A DNA stretch of 38,528 bases from an uncultured Allomuricauda sp. (GCF_947258355.1 NZ_CAMYIC010000021.1:1-38528); one strand, 5' to 3'. Numbered from the stretch's first letter, positions 25,420 to 33,564 are shown. Program-made: numbers and translations. The notes: generated by a model from the letters alone, not told the origin.

Positions 25420-26562
25420 CTAAAATCTTTCAATGGCCTCTTCGATTTTTTCTTCCTTTACACATAGGGAAAAACGAATATAACCCTCACCATTGCTTCC
25501 GAAGATGGTTCCCGGTGCAATGAAGATATCTTTATCGTACAATACCTTATCTATAAATTCTTCTGACGGTCCGGCTCCTTCGGGCAACTTGCACCAAACA
25601 AACATGCCCACCGCATTTTTATCGTAAGTACATCCTAATTTGTCCACTAATTGAAACATCAACTCTCGTCGTTTGGTATACACTTTATCCAGTGCCTCGA
25701 ACCATTCAGGGCCGCTTTGCAAAGCCGCAATTGCCCCTTTTTGAATACCGTAGAACATTCCAGAGTCCATATTGCTCTTTACTTTGAGCACGGCGTTGAT
25801 GTGTTCTGCACTACCGAGTACCATTCCAACACGCCAGCCTGCCATATTAAAAGTTTTACTCAAGCTGTTCAACTCTAAAGTGCAATCTTTTGCTCCTGCG
25901 ATGGACAAAATACTGGTTGGGTTATTGGAAAGTACAAAACTATAGGGATTGTCGTTTACCAAAAGAATCTCATTTTTCATGGCAAAATTCACCAAAGACT
26001 CCAATTTTTCCTTTGTGGCCGTTGCCCCCGTGGGCATATGTGGATAGCTGATCCACATCAACTTTACCTTGGATAAATCTTTTTTGGATAGCTCCTCCAA
26101 ATCTGGGAACCACCCGTTTTCTGCTTTTAAATCATAGCTCACAGGTGCTCCTCCCACCAAATTGGTAACCGATGCATACGTGGGATAACCTGGATTTGGT
26201 ATGAGTACCTCATCACCCTCGTTTAAAAAAGCCATACTAATATGCATAATGCCTTCTTTGGATCCCATTAAAGGCAAAATTTCGGTGGATGGATTCACCT
26301 TCACCTCAAATTTTTGCTGATAGAAATCTGCAATCGCCTCCCTAAGTTGTGGCAACCCTTGATAGCTTTGGTATTGATGTGCACCTGCCTCAACAATGGA
26401 TTCCCTGAGGGTTTCCAACACCTGTGAAGATGGTGCCAAATCCGGACTACCAATCCCCATGTTGATAATGGGCTTACCTTCTGACATTAGCCCTCTGACC
26501 TCCCTTAGTTTTTTGGAGAAGTAGTATTCCTGTACGGTATTCAACCTATCTGCTGTTATCAT
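25420..26562 (-). CDS. PLP-dependent class I/II aminotransferase, probably aromatic
   Basis: 380 residues. PLP Lys is K236 in NSLSKTFNMAGWR; other fold-type I marks are MGIGSPDL near residue 35, YPHMPTGA, and NDNPYSFV. Placed between pheA and tyrA, it most likely aminates phenylpyruvate and 4-hydroxyphenylpyruvate to Phe and Tyr, or prephenate to arogenate. The general family also includes Ala, Asp and LL-DAP aminotransferases, so substrate is inferred from the operon. Its start overlaps the pheA stop by one base (TAATG). Confidence 0.88.
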   Translation of the reverse strand: MITADRLNTVQEYYFSKKLREVRGLMSEGKPIINMGIGSPDLAPSSQVLETLRESIVEAGAHQYQSYQGLPQLREAIADFYQQKFEVKVNPSTEILPLMGSKEGIMHISMAFLNEGDEVLIPNPGYPTYASVTNLVGGAPVSYDLKAENGWFPDLEELSKKDLSKVKLMWISYPHMPTGATATKEKLESLVNFAMKNEILLVNDNPYSFVLSNNPTSILSIAGAKDCTLELNSLSKTFNMAGWRVGMVLGSAEHINAVLKVKSNMDSGMFYGIQKGAIAALQSGPEWFEALDKVYTKRRELMFQLVDKLGCTYDKNAVGMFVWCKLPEGAGPSEEFIDKVLYDKDIFIAPGTIFGSNGEGYIRFSLCVKEEKIEEAIERF

Positions 26563-27389
26563 TACAACAATGCATTTTTGTATTCGCCCAATACTTTGAA
26601 ATCCTCTGCCATAATCTGCATCAAAGATTTGATTTTGGCAAAGTGCTCGTATTCATTAAATGTCACATCCACAAAAAAGGCATACTTCCATGGGGTCTCG
26701 ATTACAGGCAAGGACTGTATCTTGGTGAGGTTCATATTGCAGTCGCTCATAACATTCAATACAGTGGCCAAACTTCCTCTTTTATGATCGGTTATAAACC
26801 TTAGGGATGCCTTATTGATTTCCTCTACTGGCAACACTTTATTTTGCTTTTTAAGGATTATAAATCGTGTTGAGTTGTTTTTAATGGTCTGGATATTATC
26901 AGCAATAATATCCAATCCATACAATTTTGCCGCCATTTTAGGAGCAATTGCAGCAATATTAGTTAACTGACCTTCTTTTATTCTTTTTGCGGTCTCAGCC
27001 GTATCCACACTTTCCACCAGTTTAATCTGAGGATGTACCTTAAAAAACTCCTTACATTGCAATAATGCCATGGGGTGCGAATGTACCTCTCGGATATCAT
27101 CAAAAGTCTTCCCTTTCATAACCATTAGGTTATGATGAATATTTAAATAGTGCTCGCCGATTACGTGGATATTATTGTGGTACACTAAATTGTAATTGGG
27201 AATAATGGAGCCTGCAATGGAATTCTCAATGGCCATAATTCCCTTATCTGCATCACCTGTCATCAAACTATCTATCACAGCATCAAAGGAATTGCACTCA
27301 AGCAATTCAATATTATTTCCAAAAAAGTCCGTAGCCACCTGATGATGGTTAGATCCCTTTATTCCTTGTATGGCAACTTTTAATTCCAT
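26562..27389 (-). CDS. pheA: Prephenate dehydratase with ACT domain
   Basis: 275 residues, monofunctional (no chorismate mutase domain). The dehydratase domain shows AIQGIKGSNHHQVA at the start, AIENSIAGSI and the TRF motif (STRFIIL). An ACT domain follows (about 195-270), with RGSLATVLNVM in place of the Phe-binding GALV-type loop and QSLPV in place of ESRP, so Phe feedback may be altered or weak. It converts prephenate to phenylpyruvate. The ATG at 27389 is fixed by the family start. A terminator hairpin and U-run end only 3 nt before this ATG, and a leader ORF rich in Phe and Tyr lies upstream, indicating attenuation control. Confidence 0.94.
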   Translation of the reverse strand: MELKVAIQGIKGSNHHQVATDFFGNNIELLECNSFDAVIDSLMTGDADKGIMAIENSIAGSIIPNYNLVYHNNIHVIGEHYLNIHHNLMVMKGKTFDDIREVHSHPMALLQCKEFFKVHPQIKLVESVDTAETAKRIKEGQLTNIAAIAPKMAAKLYGLDIIADNIQTIKNNSTRFIILKKQNKVLPVEEINKASLRFITDHKRGSLATVLNVMSDCNMNLTKIQSLPVIETPWKYAFFVDVTFNEYEHFAKIKSLMQIMAEDFKVLGEYKNALL

Positions 27390-27392
27390 TGC

Positions 27393-27420
27393 AAAAAAAA
27401 AGTCCCGATGTATCGGGACT
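27393..27420 (-). terminator. Attenuator hairpin in front of pheA
   Basis: AGTCCCGAT (27401-27409) and ATCGGGACT (27412-27420) form a perfect 9-bp stem. On the minus strand it is followed directly by nine T (27401-27393), then GCA and the pheA ATG. A full intrinsic terminator this close to a start codon makes sense only if readthrough is regulated. Confidence 0.85.
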
Positions 27421-27462
27421 TTATAAATTGGTTATACTTTAAACGTATCTATAATAGTCCCG
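27414..27462 (-). promoter_or_regulatory. Alternative antiterminator pairing
   Basis: CGGGACT at the end of the leader ORF (27462-27456 on the minus strand) is identical to the 3' arm of the terminator. It can pair instead with its 5' arm AGTCCCG (27420-27414). The pairing extends past one bulged A by TTATA with TATAA. Forming this 12-bp structure would prevent the terminator. The CGGGACT segment begins 10 nt after the last Phe codon, so a ribosome stalled on earlier aromatic codons leaves it free, while one reaching the stop codon covers it. Confidence 0.7.
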
Positions 27463-27520
27463 CTCCTCTCTCAAAAAAGAAGTAAAAATAAAAACGGTTC
27501 CAGAAATACGTGTTTGTCAT
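27449..27520 (-). CDS. Aromatic-rich leader peptide of the pheA operon
   Basis: A 23-codon ORF, ATG at 27520-27518 and TAG at 27451-27449, too short for routine gene calling. Residues 5-16 read YFWNRFYFYFFF: six Phe, three Tyr and one Trp among twelve. This composition, followed by an intrinsic terminator and an alternative pairing, is the known design of attenuation leaders such as E. coli pheL. Slow translation of the Phe, Tyr or Trp codons would favour the antiterminator and expression of pheA, aminotransferase, tyrA and DAHP synthase. An A-rich ATTATTACAAAG precedes the ATG, as is usual for starts in this phylum. The peptide itself probably has no function after synthesis. Confidence 0.8.
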   Translation of the reverse strand: MTNTYFWNRFYFYFFFERGAGLL

Positions 27521-27765
27521 CTTTGTAATAATTCTCGGCTAATTTAGGTATTCAATCGGAAACACACAGAGATTCCCAAATTTTTTTTGATTTTTTTCAA
27601 AAAGGCCATTTTCGCTGCATATTATTTTATAGAAACCATGCTTTTTTAAGAATTCTCTTCTCGCTGAGATTTTCAGAAAGTTTCTTGGAATAAAATCCTT
27701 GCTTTTGAAACTCAAGGATTAAAACATCTAAAAGTGTATTTTTGGTTTGACTCTAAAGTGTTAAA
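27521..27765. other. Intergenic region between the pheA leader and the gldA operon
   Basis: Divergent intergenic stretch with strong A and T runs. On the plus strand it holds an 8-bp inverted repeat AATCCTTG / CAAGGATT (27694-27720) and an exact -7 box at 27737. On the minus strand, where the pheA leader promoter must lie, I find no exact TAnnTTTG; TTTG and TACCTAAA pieces are present but poorly matched. No gene is supported. Confidence 0.5.
27737..27744 (+). promoter_or_regulatory. -7 promoter box (TATTTTTG) for the gldA operon
   Basis: Exact TAnnTTTG match ending 21 bases before the ATG at 27766. No TTG at -33 spacing. The inverted repeat at 27694-27720 sits where the -33 region would be, so it could be an operator. 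Confidence 0.4.
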
Positions 27766-28110
27766 ATGAAAAATGGAACATATATTTTAAGGGAAAAGCC
27801 AAAATTTGAAATTGAGTTATCGACTGATTCCATTAAAATTATTGACGGTAGCCTGAGTCAATCAAGTTTAACCTATAAATTTGATGAACTTGACAAATTT
27901 GAAATAAGAGAAAAAAGAACCAATTGGTTGATTACTATCCTTAGCTTTGTTTTAGAGATGTTGTCAAGCATTTCCACTTCTGGAAAATATTCGGAAAGTT
28001 CACAATTGCACCTTGGATATATGGAGCAGACTCATAAGTATTATTTAAATGATTGCAACCTGAACCTATTAGGTGAAATTGAAAATAACATTAAACACAG
28101 AATTCAATAA
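27766..28110 (+). CDS. Hypothetical protein upstream of gldA
   Basis: 114 residues, AT-rich compared with its neighbours. The N-terminal half reads as alternating strands (YILREKPKFEIELSTDSIKII), then comes a central hydrophobic stretch WLITILSFVLEMLSS that may be a membrane helix or amphipathic helix, then a charged C-terminus. I do not recognise a family. Its TAA is followed immediately by the gldA ATG, so it is cotranscribed with gldA, but the base composition hints at a lineage-specific or recently gained gene. Confidence 0.6.
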   Translation: MKNGTYILREKPKFEIELSTDSIKIIDGSLSQSSLTYKFDELDKFEIREKRTNWLITILSFVLEMLSSISTSGKYSESSQLHLGYMEQTHKYYLNDCNLNLLGEIENNIKHRIQ

Positions 28111-29004
28111 ATGTCTATCAACGTACAGAACATCACTAAAACTTTCGGCACCCAAAAGGCATTGAACAATGTTTCGTTTACCATCAACAAGGGAGAGGTA
28201 GTTGGTTTTTTAGGCCCCAACGGCGCAGGAAAGTCCACCATGATGCGGATTTTGACCACCTATTATAAAGCCGACAATGGTGAAGCCGCTGTAAATGGTT
28301 TTGATGTGTTGAGTGCTGAAAAGAACGTTCAAAAAAGTATTGGGTATCTACCGGAGCACAATCCATTGTATTTGGAGATGTATGTGAAGGAATACTTGGC
28401 CTTTAATGCCGATGTTTATAATGTGGACAAGTCCAAAATAAATGATGTCATTGAACAAACAGGACTGTCTCCCGAAGCCCACAAGAAAATCGGACAATTG
28501 TCCAAAGGATATCGCCAGCGAGTTGGACTAGCGGCCGCCTTATTGCACGACCCAGAAGTTTTAATTCTCGATGAGCCCACCACGGGACTCGACCCCAATC
28601 AATTAATCGAAATCCGAAAACTGATTCGTGAAATAGGTAAGGAAAAAACAATTTTACTTTCCACACATATTATGAAAGAAGTGGAAGCCGTTTGTGATCG
28701 GGTTATTATCATAAACAAGGGAGAATTGGTGGCGGATAAAAAACTGGAAGAACTTCGTGAAGCCGAAGAACAGATTATTGAGGTGGAATTTGATTATCGT
28801 GTAGAGGAACAATTATTACAACAAATGCCCAATGTTTCCAAAGTGAAGAACACAGGCGGTTTTGTATACGAAATCACTTTTGGCACTTCCAAGGATATGC
28901 GCCCTGCCGTTTTCGACTTTGCACACGATAACAAACTAAAAACACTTCAGCTAAGTAGGAAGAACAAAAACTTGGAAAGTCTTTTTACTGAAATTACCTC
29001 CTAG
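28111..29004 (+). CDS. gldA: Gliding motility ABC transporter ATPase GldA
   Basis: 297 residues. Walker A GPNGAGKST is at 35-43, the signature is LSKGYRQRVGLA, Walker B is VLILDEPTTGLDP, and the switch His lies in LLSTHIMKEVEA. Length and the N-terminal pattern SINVQNITKTFGTQKALNNVSF fit GldA, the ATPase partner of membrane subunits GldF and GldG. Those subunits are not in this window; in F. johnsoniae they are also encoded away from gldA. The C-terminal domain (about 225-297) is typical of the family. Another ABC-2 type ATPase is the alternative, but GldA is the best fit in a gldBC-bearing genome. Confidence 0.87.
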   Translation: MSINVQNITKTFGTQKALNNVSFTINKGEVVGFLGPNGAGKSTMMRILTTYYKADNGEAAVNGFDVLSAEKNVQKSIGYLPEHNPLYLEMYVKEYLAFNADVYNVDKSKINDVIEQTGLSPEAHKKIGQLSKGYRQRVGLAAALLHDPEVLILDEPTTGLDPNQLIEIRKLIREIGKEKTILLSTHIMKEVEAVCDRVIIINKGELVADKKLEELREAEEQIIEVEFDYRVEEQLLQQMPNVSKVKNTGGFVYEITFGTSKDMRPAVFDFAHDNKLKTLQLSRKNKNLESLFTEITS

Positions 29005-29058
29005 ATTTTCTTTTAGAACAACCATCCAAAATGGGATGGAAAACCGTTCCAAATATGG

Positions 29059-29066
29059 TACTTTTG
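29059..29066 (+). promoter_or_regulatory. -7 promoter box (TACTTTTG) for the PLP decarboxylase
   Basis: Exact TAnnTTTG match ending 22 bases before the ATG at 29089, which indicates separate transcription from gldA. A short CCATCC/GGATGG hairpin lies just upstream (29022-29039) without a T-run. Confidence 0.45.
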
Positions 29067-29088
29067 CGGTTCAGAAGAAAACGGACCT

Positions 29089-30540
29089 ATGAAGAAGAAC
29101 AACGCCAGATTGGAACTTTCAAAAGAAGAAATGAAAAATTATGGATATCAAGTTGTTGATGCCATAGTGGATCACCACGCCACTCAACGCGAAAAGTTAC
29201 CTGTAGCGCTAGGATCAAGGGAAGAAATGGATTCTTTGTTCTTGGAGGAAGCTCCTGAAAAAGGTTCCGACCCAACCCAAGTACTTGATTTTGTTTTGGA
29301 AAAAGTGATGACCAACAGTGCAAACTTGGCTCACCCGAAGTCGTTTTCTTTTGTTCCTGGACCGAGTAATTATATCAGCGTTATGGCCGATGCTTTGGCC
29401 ACGGGGTACAATATTTTTTCTGGAGGATGGGCAGCAAGTCCAGCTGCTGCTGAATTGGAGATTGTTACCATTCAGTGGTTGTTAAAGATCTTTGGCTTTC
29501 CAAAGAAAAAAGGTGGAGGCATTTTTACCAGTGGAGGATCCATGGCCAACCTTACCGCCGTTGCTACTGCCCGAAGGATAAAATGCGGGGATGATTTCTC
29601 CAAAGCGGTGATTTATCTTTCCGATCAAGCACATTCTTCTAACATCAAGGCCATTCGGGTGTTGGGTTTTAAAAAAGAGCAGATCAGAATAATTCCTACG
29701 GACAGCGAACTTAAGTTCTCCGTAAACAAATTAAAAAACTGTATTGCCAAAGACAGATTAGAGGGTCAATATCCTTTATGTTTGATTGCAACAGCGGGAA
29801 CAACCAATACAGGTACCGTAGACCCACTCTTGGAATTAGGCAAAATATGTAAGAAAGAGGATATATGGTTCCATATTGATGGTGCCTATGGTGGAGCGGC
29901 CATTTTATCACAAAAGGGCAAACAGGCAATGAAAGGTATCGAAAAAGCTGATTCCTTGACGGTAGACCCACACAAATGGTTTTTCCAGCCTTATGAAATG
30001 GGATGTCTTTTGGTAAGAAACCACAAGAACCTGAGCCATACTTTTACCGAAAAACCTGAATACTTAAGGGACATTGAAGGCAATACTTCCGAAATCAATT
30101 TTTATGATCATGGTATCCAATTGACCCGAAGGTTTAGGGCGCTGAAATTTTATATGTCATTAAAAACCTTTGGTCTCAAGGAATTCCGAGATGCCATTAC
30201 CTACAACATTGATTTGGCCGAAGAGGTGGAAACCCTGTTGAGAGGAAGTAAAAGTTGGGAAGTGGTATATCCGGCCACCTTGGCGGTCATAAATTTTAGG
30301 TACAATCCCATTACTAAAAAGTACTCAGAAAAGGAATTGGACAAAATCAATCAGTACATTTCCGGAAAAGTAATGGATTCGCGCAAAGCCATGCTAGTGA
30401 CCACTATTTTAAACGGACAGATTGTGCTTCGCATGTGTCTGATCAATCCAAGAACAACAATGCAAGACGTTACCGATACATTTGATCTTTGCAAAACATA
30501 TGCGTTGGAAATTGAGGAACAGTTGGCGGGTCAAGTCTAA
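29089..30540 (+). CDS. PLP-dependent group II amino-acid decarboxylase
   Basis: 483 residues, fold-type I. PLP Lys is K296 in TVDPHKWFFQPYE; the substrate-loop piece HPKSFSFVPGPSNY, SGGSMANLTA and HIDGAYGG (Asp for the pyridine N, Ala stacking) are all present. The family covers aromatic-L-amino-acid, glutamate, 2,4-diaminobutyrate and cysteine-sulfinate decarboxylases; the substrate cannot be decided from sequence alone. The gene is monocistronic, and its stop is one base from the stop of the convergent beta-lactamase-fold gene. Neighbourhood with the aromatic operon makes an aromatic substrate thinkable but is not evidence. Confidence 0.88.
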   Translation: MKKNNARLELSKEEMKNYGYQVVDAIVDHHATQREKLPVALGSREEMDSLFLEEAPEKGSDPTQVLDFVLEKVMTNSANLAHPKSFSFVPGPSNYISVMADALATGYNIFSGGWAASPAAAELEIVTIQWLLKIFGFPKKKGGGIFTSGGSMANLTAVATARRIKCGDDFSKAVIYLSDQAHSSNIKAIRVLGFKKEQIRIIPTDSELKFSVNKLKNCIAKDRLEGQYPLCLIATAGTTNTGTVDPLLELGKICKKEDIWFHIDGAYGGAAILSQKGKQAMKGIEKADSLTVDPHKWFFQPYEMGCLLVRNHKNLSHTFTEKPEYLRDIEGNTSEINFYDHGIQLTRRFRALKFYMSLKTFGLKEFRDAITYNIDLAEEVETLLRGSKSWEVVYPATLAVINFRYNPITKKYSEKELDKINQYISGKVMDSRKAMLVTTILNGQIVLRMCLINPRTTMQDVTDTFDLCKTYALEIEEQLAGQV

Positions 30541-30541
30541 G

Positions 30542-31621
30542 TTATCCCTCGAAAATAGCATCAATGCCCTCATCCAAAAAAGGCTGTACCTTAGGATCTG
30601 TACAATTAATCAAGATTGAAACCACCTTTTCTTGTTCTGGATATATAAAAAGATTGGTATAAGCTCCAACACTGTTACCAATATGGCCAACAAATGGCCT
30701 ACCATTGGAATCTTGACTAACCTGAAAACCCAATCCATAATAGGTAGGTTTACCGTCAATGATTTGGGATGTTAGTAACTGATCATAGGTGCTCACCTTG
30801 AGTAGTTTTCGTTCTAAAATCGCCTGCCCCAGTTTGGCCACATCCTCGCAGGTGGACAAATATCCTCCACCAGCCAATTTGTATTTATTGTTTACGGCAA
30901 CGGCTTTGGTGAAGTACAATGCTCGTTTGGTATAGAATTCCACTTTGTTCTCCACTGCGCTCGAACTGACATCGAAATCCGCTGGGGAAAAGGTGTTATT
31001 CAATCCCAGAGGCATCAAAATATGTTCATTCACATATTCTCTAAAAGGAATACCGCTTGCTTCTTCCATAGCCAAGGAAAGTAATACAAAATCAAAACTA
31101 TTGTAGAGGTAGCTTGTGCCAGGTTCGAAAAACAAAGGGTCATTTTTAAAGACTTCTATTCCATCTTTGATGGAGTAATCTTGGTTCAAAGCATATTCCT
31201 TGCCCCGGTACCCTCGAACACCTGCTGTGTGACTTGCCAATTGCCGAAGCGTGAAGTCATATTTCTTTTTAGGGTAGTAGGGCACATAGGTATAAAAGGA
31301 TTCATCCAAATCCACAATTCCAGCCTCCATCATTTTACCCAAGGCCAATCCCGTAATACATTTGGAAATACTGGCAATTCGGAAAACTGTCTGTTGTGGA
31401 TCAATTTTATTCCTATTCTCCAAATCCGAAAAACCATATCCTTTTTGAATTACTGTTTCTCCTTTACTCAAAATGATCACGCCCAAACATGGTACTTTTT
31501 TCTCCGCAACCAGATTGTTAAAAAGTGCATCGGCTTTATCCAGCCCATGAAGTCCTTCCATTGATTTAACCTTTGGAAAAGGAAAAAACCAATTTTTGAT
31601 ATGTGCGACGAGATTTCCCAA
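30542..31621 (-). CDS. Serine hydrolase of the class C beta-lactamase fold
   Basis: 359 residues. The SxxK motif is S84-I-S-K87, and the second motif is YNS in YLYNSFDFVLLSLAMEE (Tyr-x-Asn type). The third motif is probably HIGNSVGAYT near the C-terminus. The frame starts at TTG (31621-31619); an ATG at residue 21 (31561) is an alternative that removes a hydrophobic N-terminal piece (IKNWFFPFPK). No standard signal peptide is seen. Family members include esterases, D-aminopeptidases and DD-peptidases; there is no basis for calling it a resistance enzyme. Confidence 0.83.
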   Translation of the reverse strand: MGNLVAHIKNWFFPFPKVKSMEGLHGLDKADALFNNLVAEKKVPCLGVIILSKGETVIQKGYGFSDLENRNKIDPQQTVFRIASISKCITGLALGKMMEAGIVDLDESFYTYVPYYPKKKYDFTLRQLASHTAGVRGYRGKEYALNQDYSIKDGIEVFKNDPLFFEPGTSYLYNSFDFVLLSLAMEEASGIPFREYVNEHILMPLGLNNTFSPADFDVSSSAVENKVEFYTKRALYFTKAVAVNNKYKLAGGGYLSTCEDVAKLGQAILERKLLKVSTYDQLLTSQIIDGKPTYYGLGFQVSQDSNGRPFVGHIGNSVGAYTNLFIYPEQEKVVSILINCTDPKVQPFLDEGIDAIFEG

Positions 31622-31695
31622 AAATTCGATTTGAGTTTCGAAATTAAAGACAAATATTAAACCTGTTGAAGATTAATGTCATAGTTTAAGCCGCA

Positions 31696-32448
31696 TCAGT
31701 CTTGAAAAATCAACCTGCCATTGAAAAGTTCTTCAACATCAACTTCGGGAGGTGTGTTTACACTGATAACATTTCCCGTGCCGCGAATCACACCTCCTAA
31801 ACTTTGCTGTGGGTTGACAAATACATCATTGGAACCCCTGTGGTTGATGGATACACTTTCTGCAACCAATTCTTCTGCTTCAATTCTGGAATCCCCGGCG
31901 GCAACGGTCACATTAAAATTTTCAGTGCTCCCCTGAAGCCTAAAATAGGCAATTCCATTGACCACTATTCTTACAGTATTTGAATTCAAGTTTAAATCAA
32001 AAGAACCATCCGTGGTTTTGGTTTCTGGATTATTGAAACTCTCCGCAATCAACCTAAGGGATGGGTACTCCAGGATACCATCACTGGAAATCAAAAGACC
32101 TGTACTGCTCCGAATTTCAGTAATGTTAGGCGATGTAACATAAACTGTGGTCAAACCATAATCCCTAACATAATTGCAACTGTTTTCATTACGAAGGACA
32201 AGGCGGTTATCCTCTACCAAAGCCGAAACATCGTTAAATAGATATTCTCCTGTTTCAATTTCCACTTGTTGTTCATCACCTTGTTTCAGTACTACGTTCA
32301 AGTTTTCAAAAACCGTGATAGCACTAAAATCCGAAACATCCACAGACCGACGAACCATCTCACCTGCATTTTGAAAACAATCGGGTACATTGTCGCCATT
32401 GCAGGCAATTACAATCAAAGTCAAATATGCGATTACTATCTTTTTCAT
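31696..32448 (-). CDS. GIN-domain (DUF2807) lipoprotein
   Basis: 250 residues with a lipoprotein signal and lipidated Cys16 (MKKIVIAYLTLIVIAC). The mature part has the GIN pattern: DFSAITVFENLNVVLKQGD, then many short strands, with FNVTVAAGDSRIEAEEL and VFVNPQQSLGGVIRGTG near the end. It is a likely beta-helix at the cell surface. Its ATG overlaps the stop of the PagL-like gene by 4 nt (ATGA), so the two are translationally coupled. Function unknown; a second GIN protein lies at 22657-23331. Confidence 0.82.
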   Translation of the reverse strand: MKKIVIAYLTLIVIACNGDNVPDCFQNAGEMVRRSVDVSDFSAITVFENLNVVLKQGDEQQVEIETGEYLFNDVSALVEDNRLVLRNENSCNYVRDYGLTTVYVTSPNITEIRSSTGLLISSDGILEYPSLRLIAESFNNPETKTTDGSFDLNLNSNTVRIVVNGIAYFRLQGSTENFNVTVAAGDSRIEAEELVAESVSINHRGSNDVFVNPQQSLGGVIRGTGNVISVNTPPEVDVEELFNGRLIFQD

Positions 32449-33545
32449 AATCTTACCCCTATTCCAAATTCAATGGCCTCAGCCTTGGCTCCATGTGATT
32501 TTAAAGTTACCGCTCCAAACACCTTATCACCGAAATATCGCTTCAAACCAATTCTGTTGTATACCTTCCCTTCGAAATCAAATGGGTAGTACACATAATA
32601 TCCCAATTGGGCAATGACGCTTAATTTGTTCACAAACAGTTCGTGCCCCAAAAATACCCCTACCCTTTTGTAATCTGTATCAGGTGCAACGTCCAATTCG
32701 GGAAAGGATATTGACTGATATCGAATCAATTCCTTTAGAAAATTAGAAAAGAATATATCTGTTCCCAATTGAATGGCACTTCGTTTTCCCAAACGCTTAT
32801 CGGCATAGGCCGAAACAATGGCAAAGCCATATCGCCCCATATTGATTACATCACTTTCGTTGGCTCCTCCCCTTAACACTAAATTATAACGAATGGGTTC
32901 CATAATCTTTCCCTTAGATTCAGGAGCTAAATACTCATAAGATGCATCCTTATCAAGATAATAGGTCAACCCTACATTAAGTGCAAATGTATTGGTAGAT
33001 GTATTGGGTGCCTTAAAATTGGCATTGGAATAATGAATCAATGACAATCCAGCATTTAACCCAAACCCGGCGAAGAGGTTTTCCTTATGATAGTTCAGCA
33101 TCAATAAAGTGCTGCTTAAAATATGACTTCCGTAGGCATTGTTTCGGAAATTATCATCCTTGTCATAAGGATTGGTATTGTAGGCCAACCCTTGTGCTAC
33201 TCTAAGTTGAAGGTAGCGCTTAAAAAGATAAAAATTATAATGTCCGTAAACCCCATAAAGCTCACCCAATGTAGGGTTGTTGGTATTATGATATACCAAA
33301 GTGTAGCCAGTATCCGGGTACCCAAAATCGGCTTCCCATTCTTTATGTCCGTAAGTTTTTCTGCTGATACCCAATATAACACCTGTAGGGTGGTCCGTGA
33401 TCAAATGGGAAATATCTGGGTTGTGCAAAAGTATAGAACCATAAAACGGGTTCGCATCCAATACGAAATCCTTTGGAGCTTTCTGAGTTTGTGAAATTCC
33501 AAAGAAAAAACACAGCAAAAATACTGAGTGAAGTAGGTGCTTCAT
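32445..33545 (-). CDS. Acyloxyacyl hydrolase / lipid A 3-O-deacylase (PagL-like)
   Basis: 366 residues with a signal peptide (MKHLLHSVFLLCFFFGISQ). The PagL-type active-site block is HYSNANFKAPN, with His171 and Ser173 as catalytic candidates, in an outer-membrane barrel of alternating strands. It is longer than Pseudomonas PagL (about 150 residues mature), as is usual for the Bacteroidota relatives. It would remove a 3-O acyl chain from lipid A in the outer membrane. It leads a two-gene unit with the GIN lipoprotein and lies 19 bases beyond the metF stop. Confidence 0.8.
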   Translation of the reverse strand: MKHLLHSVFLLCFFFGISQTQKAPKDFVLDANPFYGSILLHNPDISHLITDHPTGVILGISRKTYGHKEWEADFGYPDTGYTLVYHNTNNPTLGELYGVYGHYNFYLFKRYLQLRVAQGLAYNTNPYDKDDNFRNNAYGSHILSSTLLMLNYHKENLFAGFGLNAGLSLIHYSNANFKAPNTSTNTFALNVGLTYYLDKDASYEYLAPESKGKIMEPIRYNLVLRGGANESDVINMGRYGFAIVSAYADKRLGKRSAIQLGTDIFFSNFLKELIRYQSISFPELDVAPDTDYKRVGVFLGHELFVNKLSVIAQLGYYVYYPFDFEGKVYNRIGLKRYFGDKVFGAVTLKSHGAKAEAIEFGIGVRL

Positions 33546-33564
33546 GGGGCGCTAAAGTAGCAAA

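Noticed and set aside
30542..31621. Beta-lactamase resistance gene
   Set aside because: SxxK and YxN motifs only show the fold; most such proteins in this phylum are esterases or peptidases and the third motif is not the KTG of true class C enzymes.
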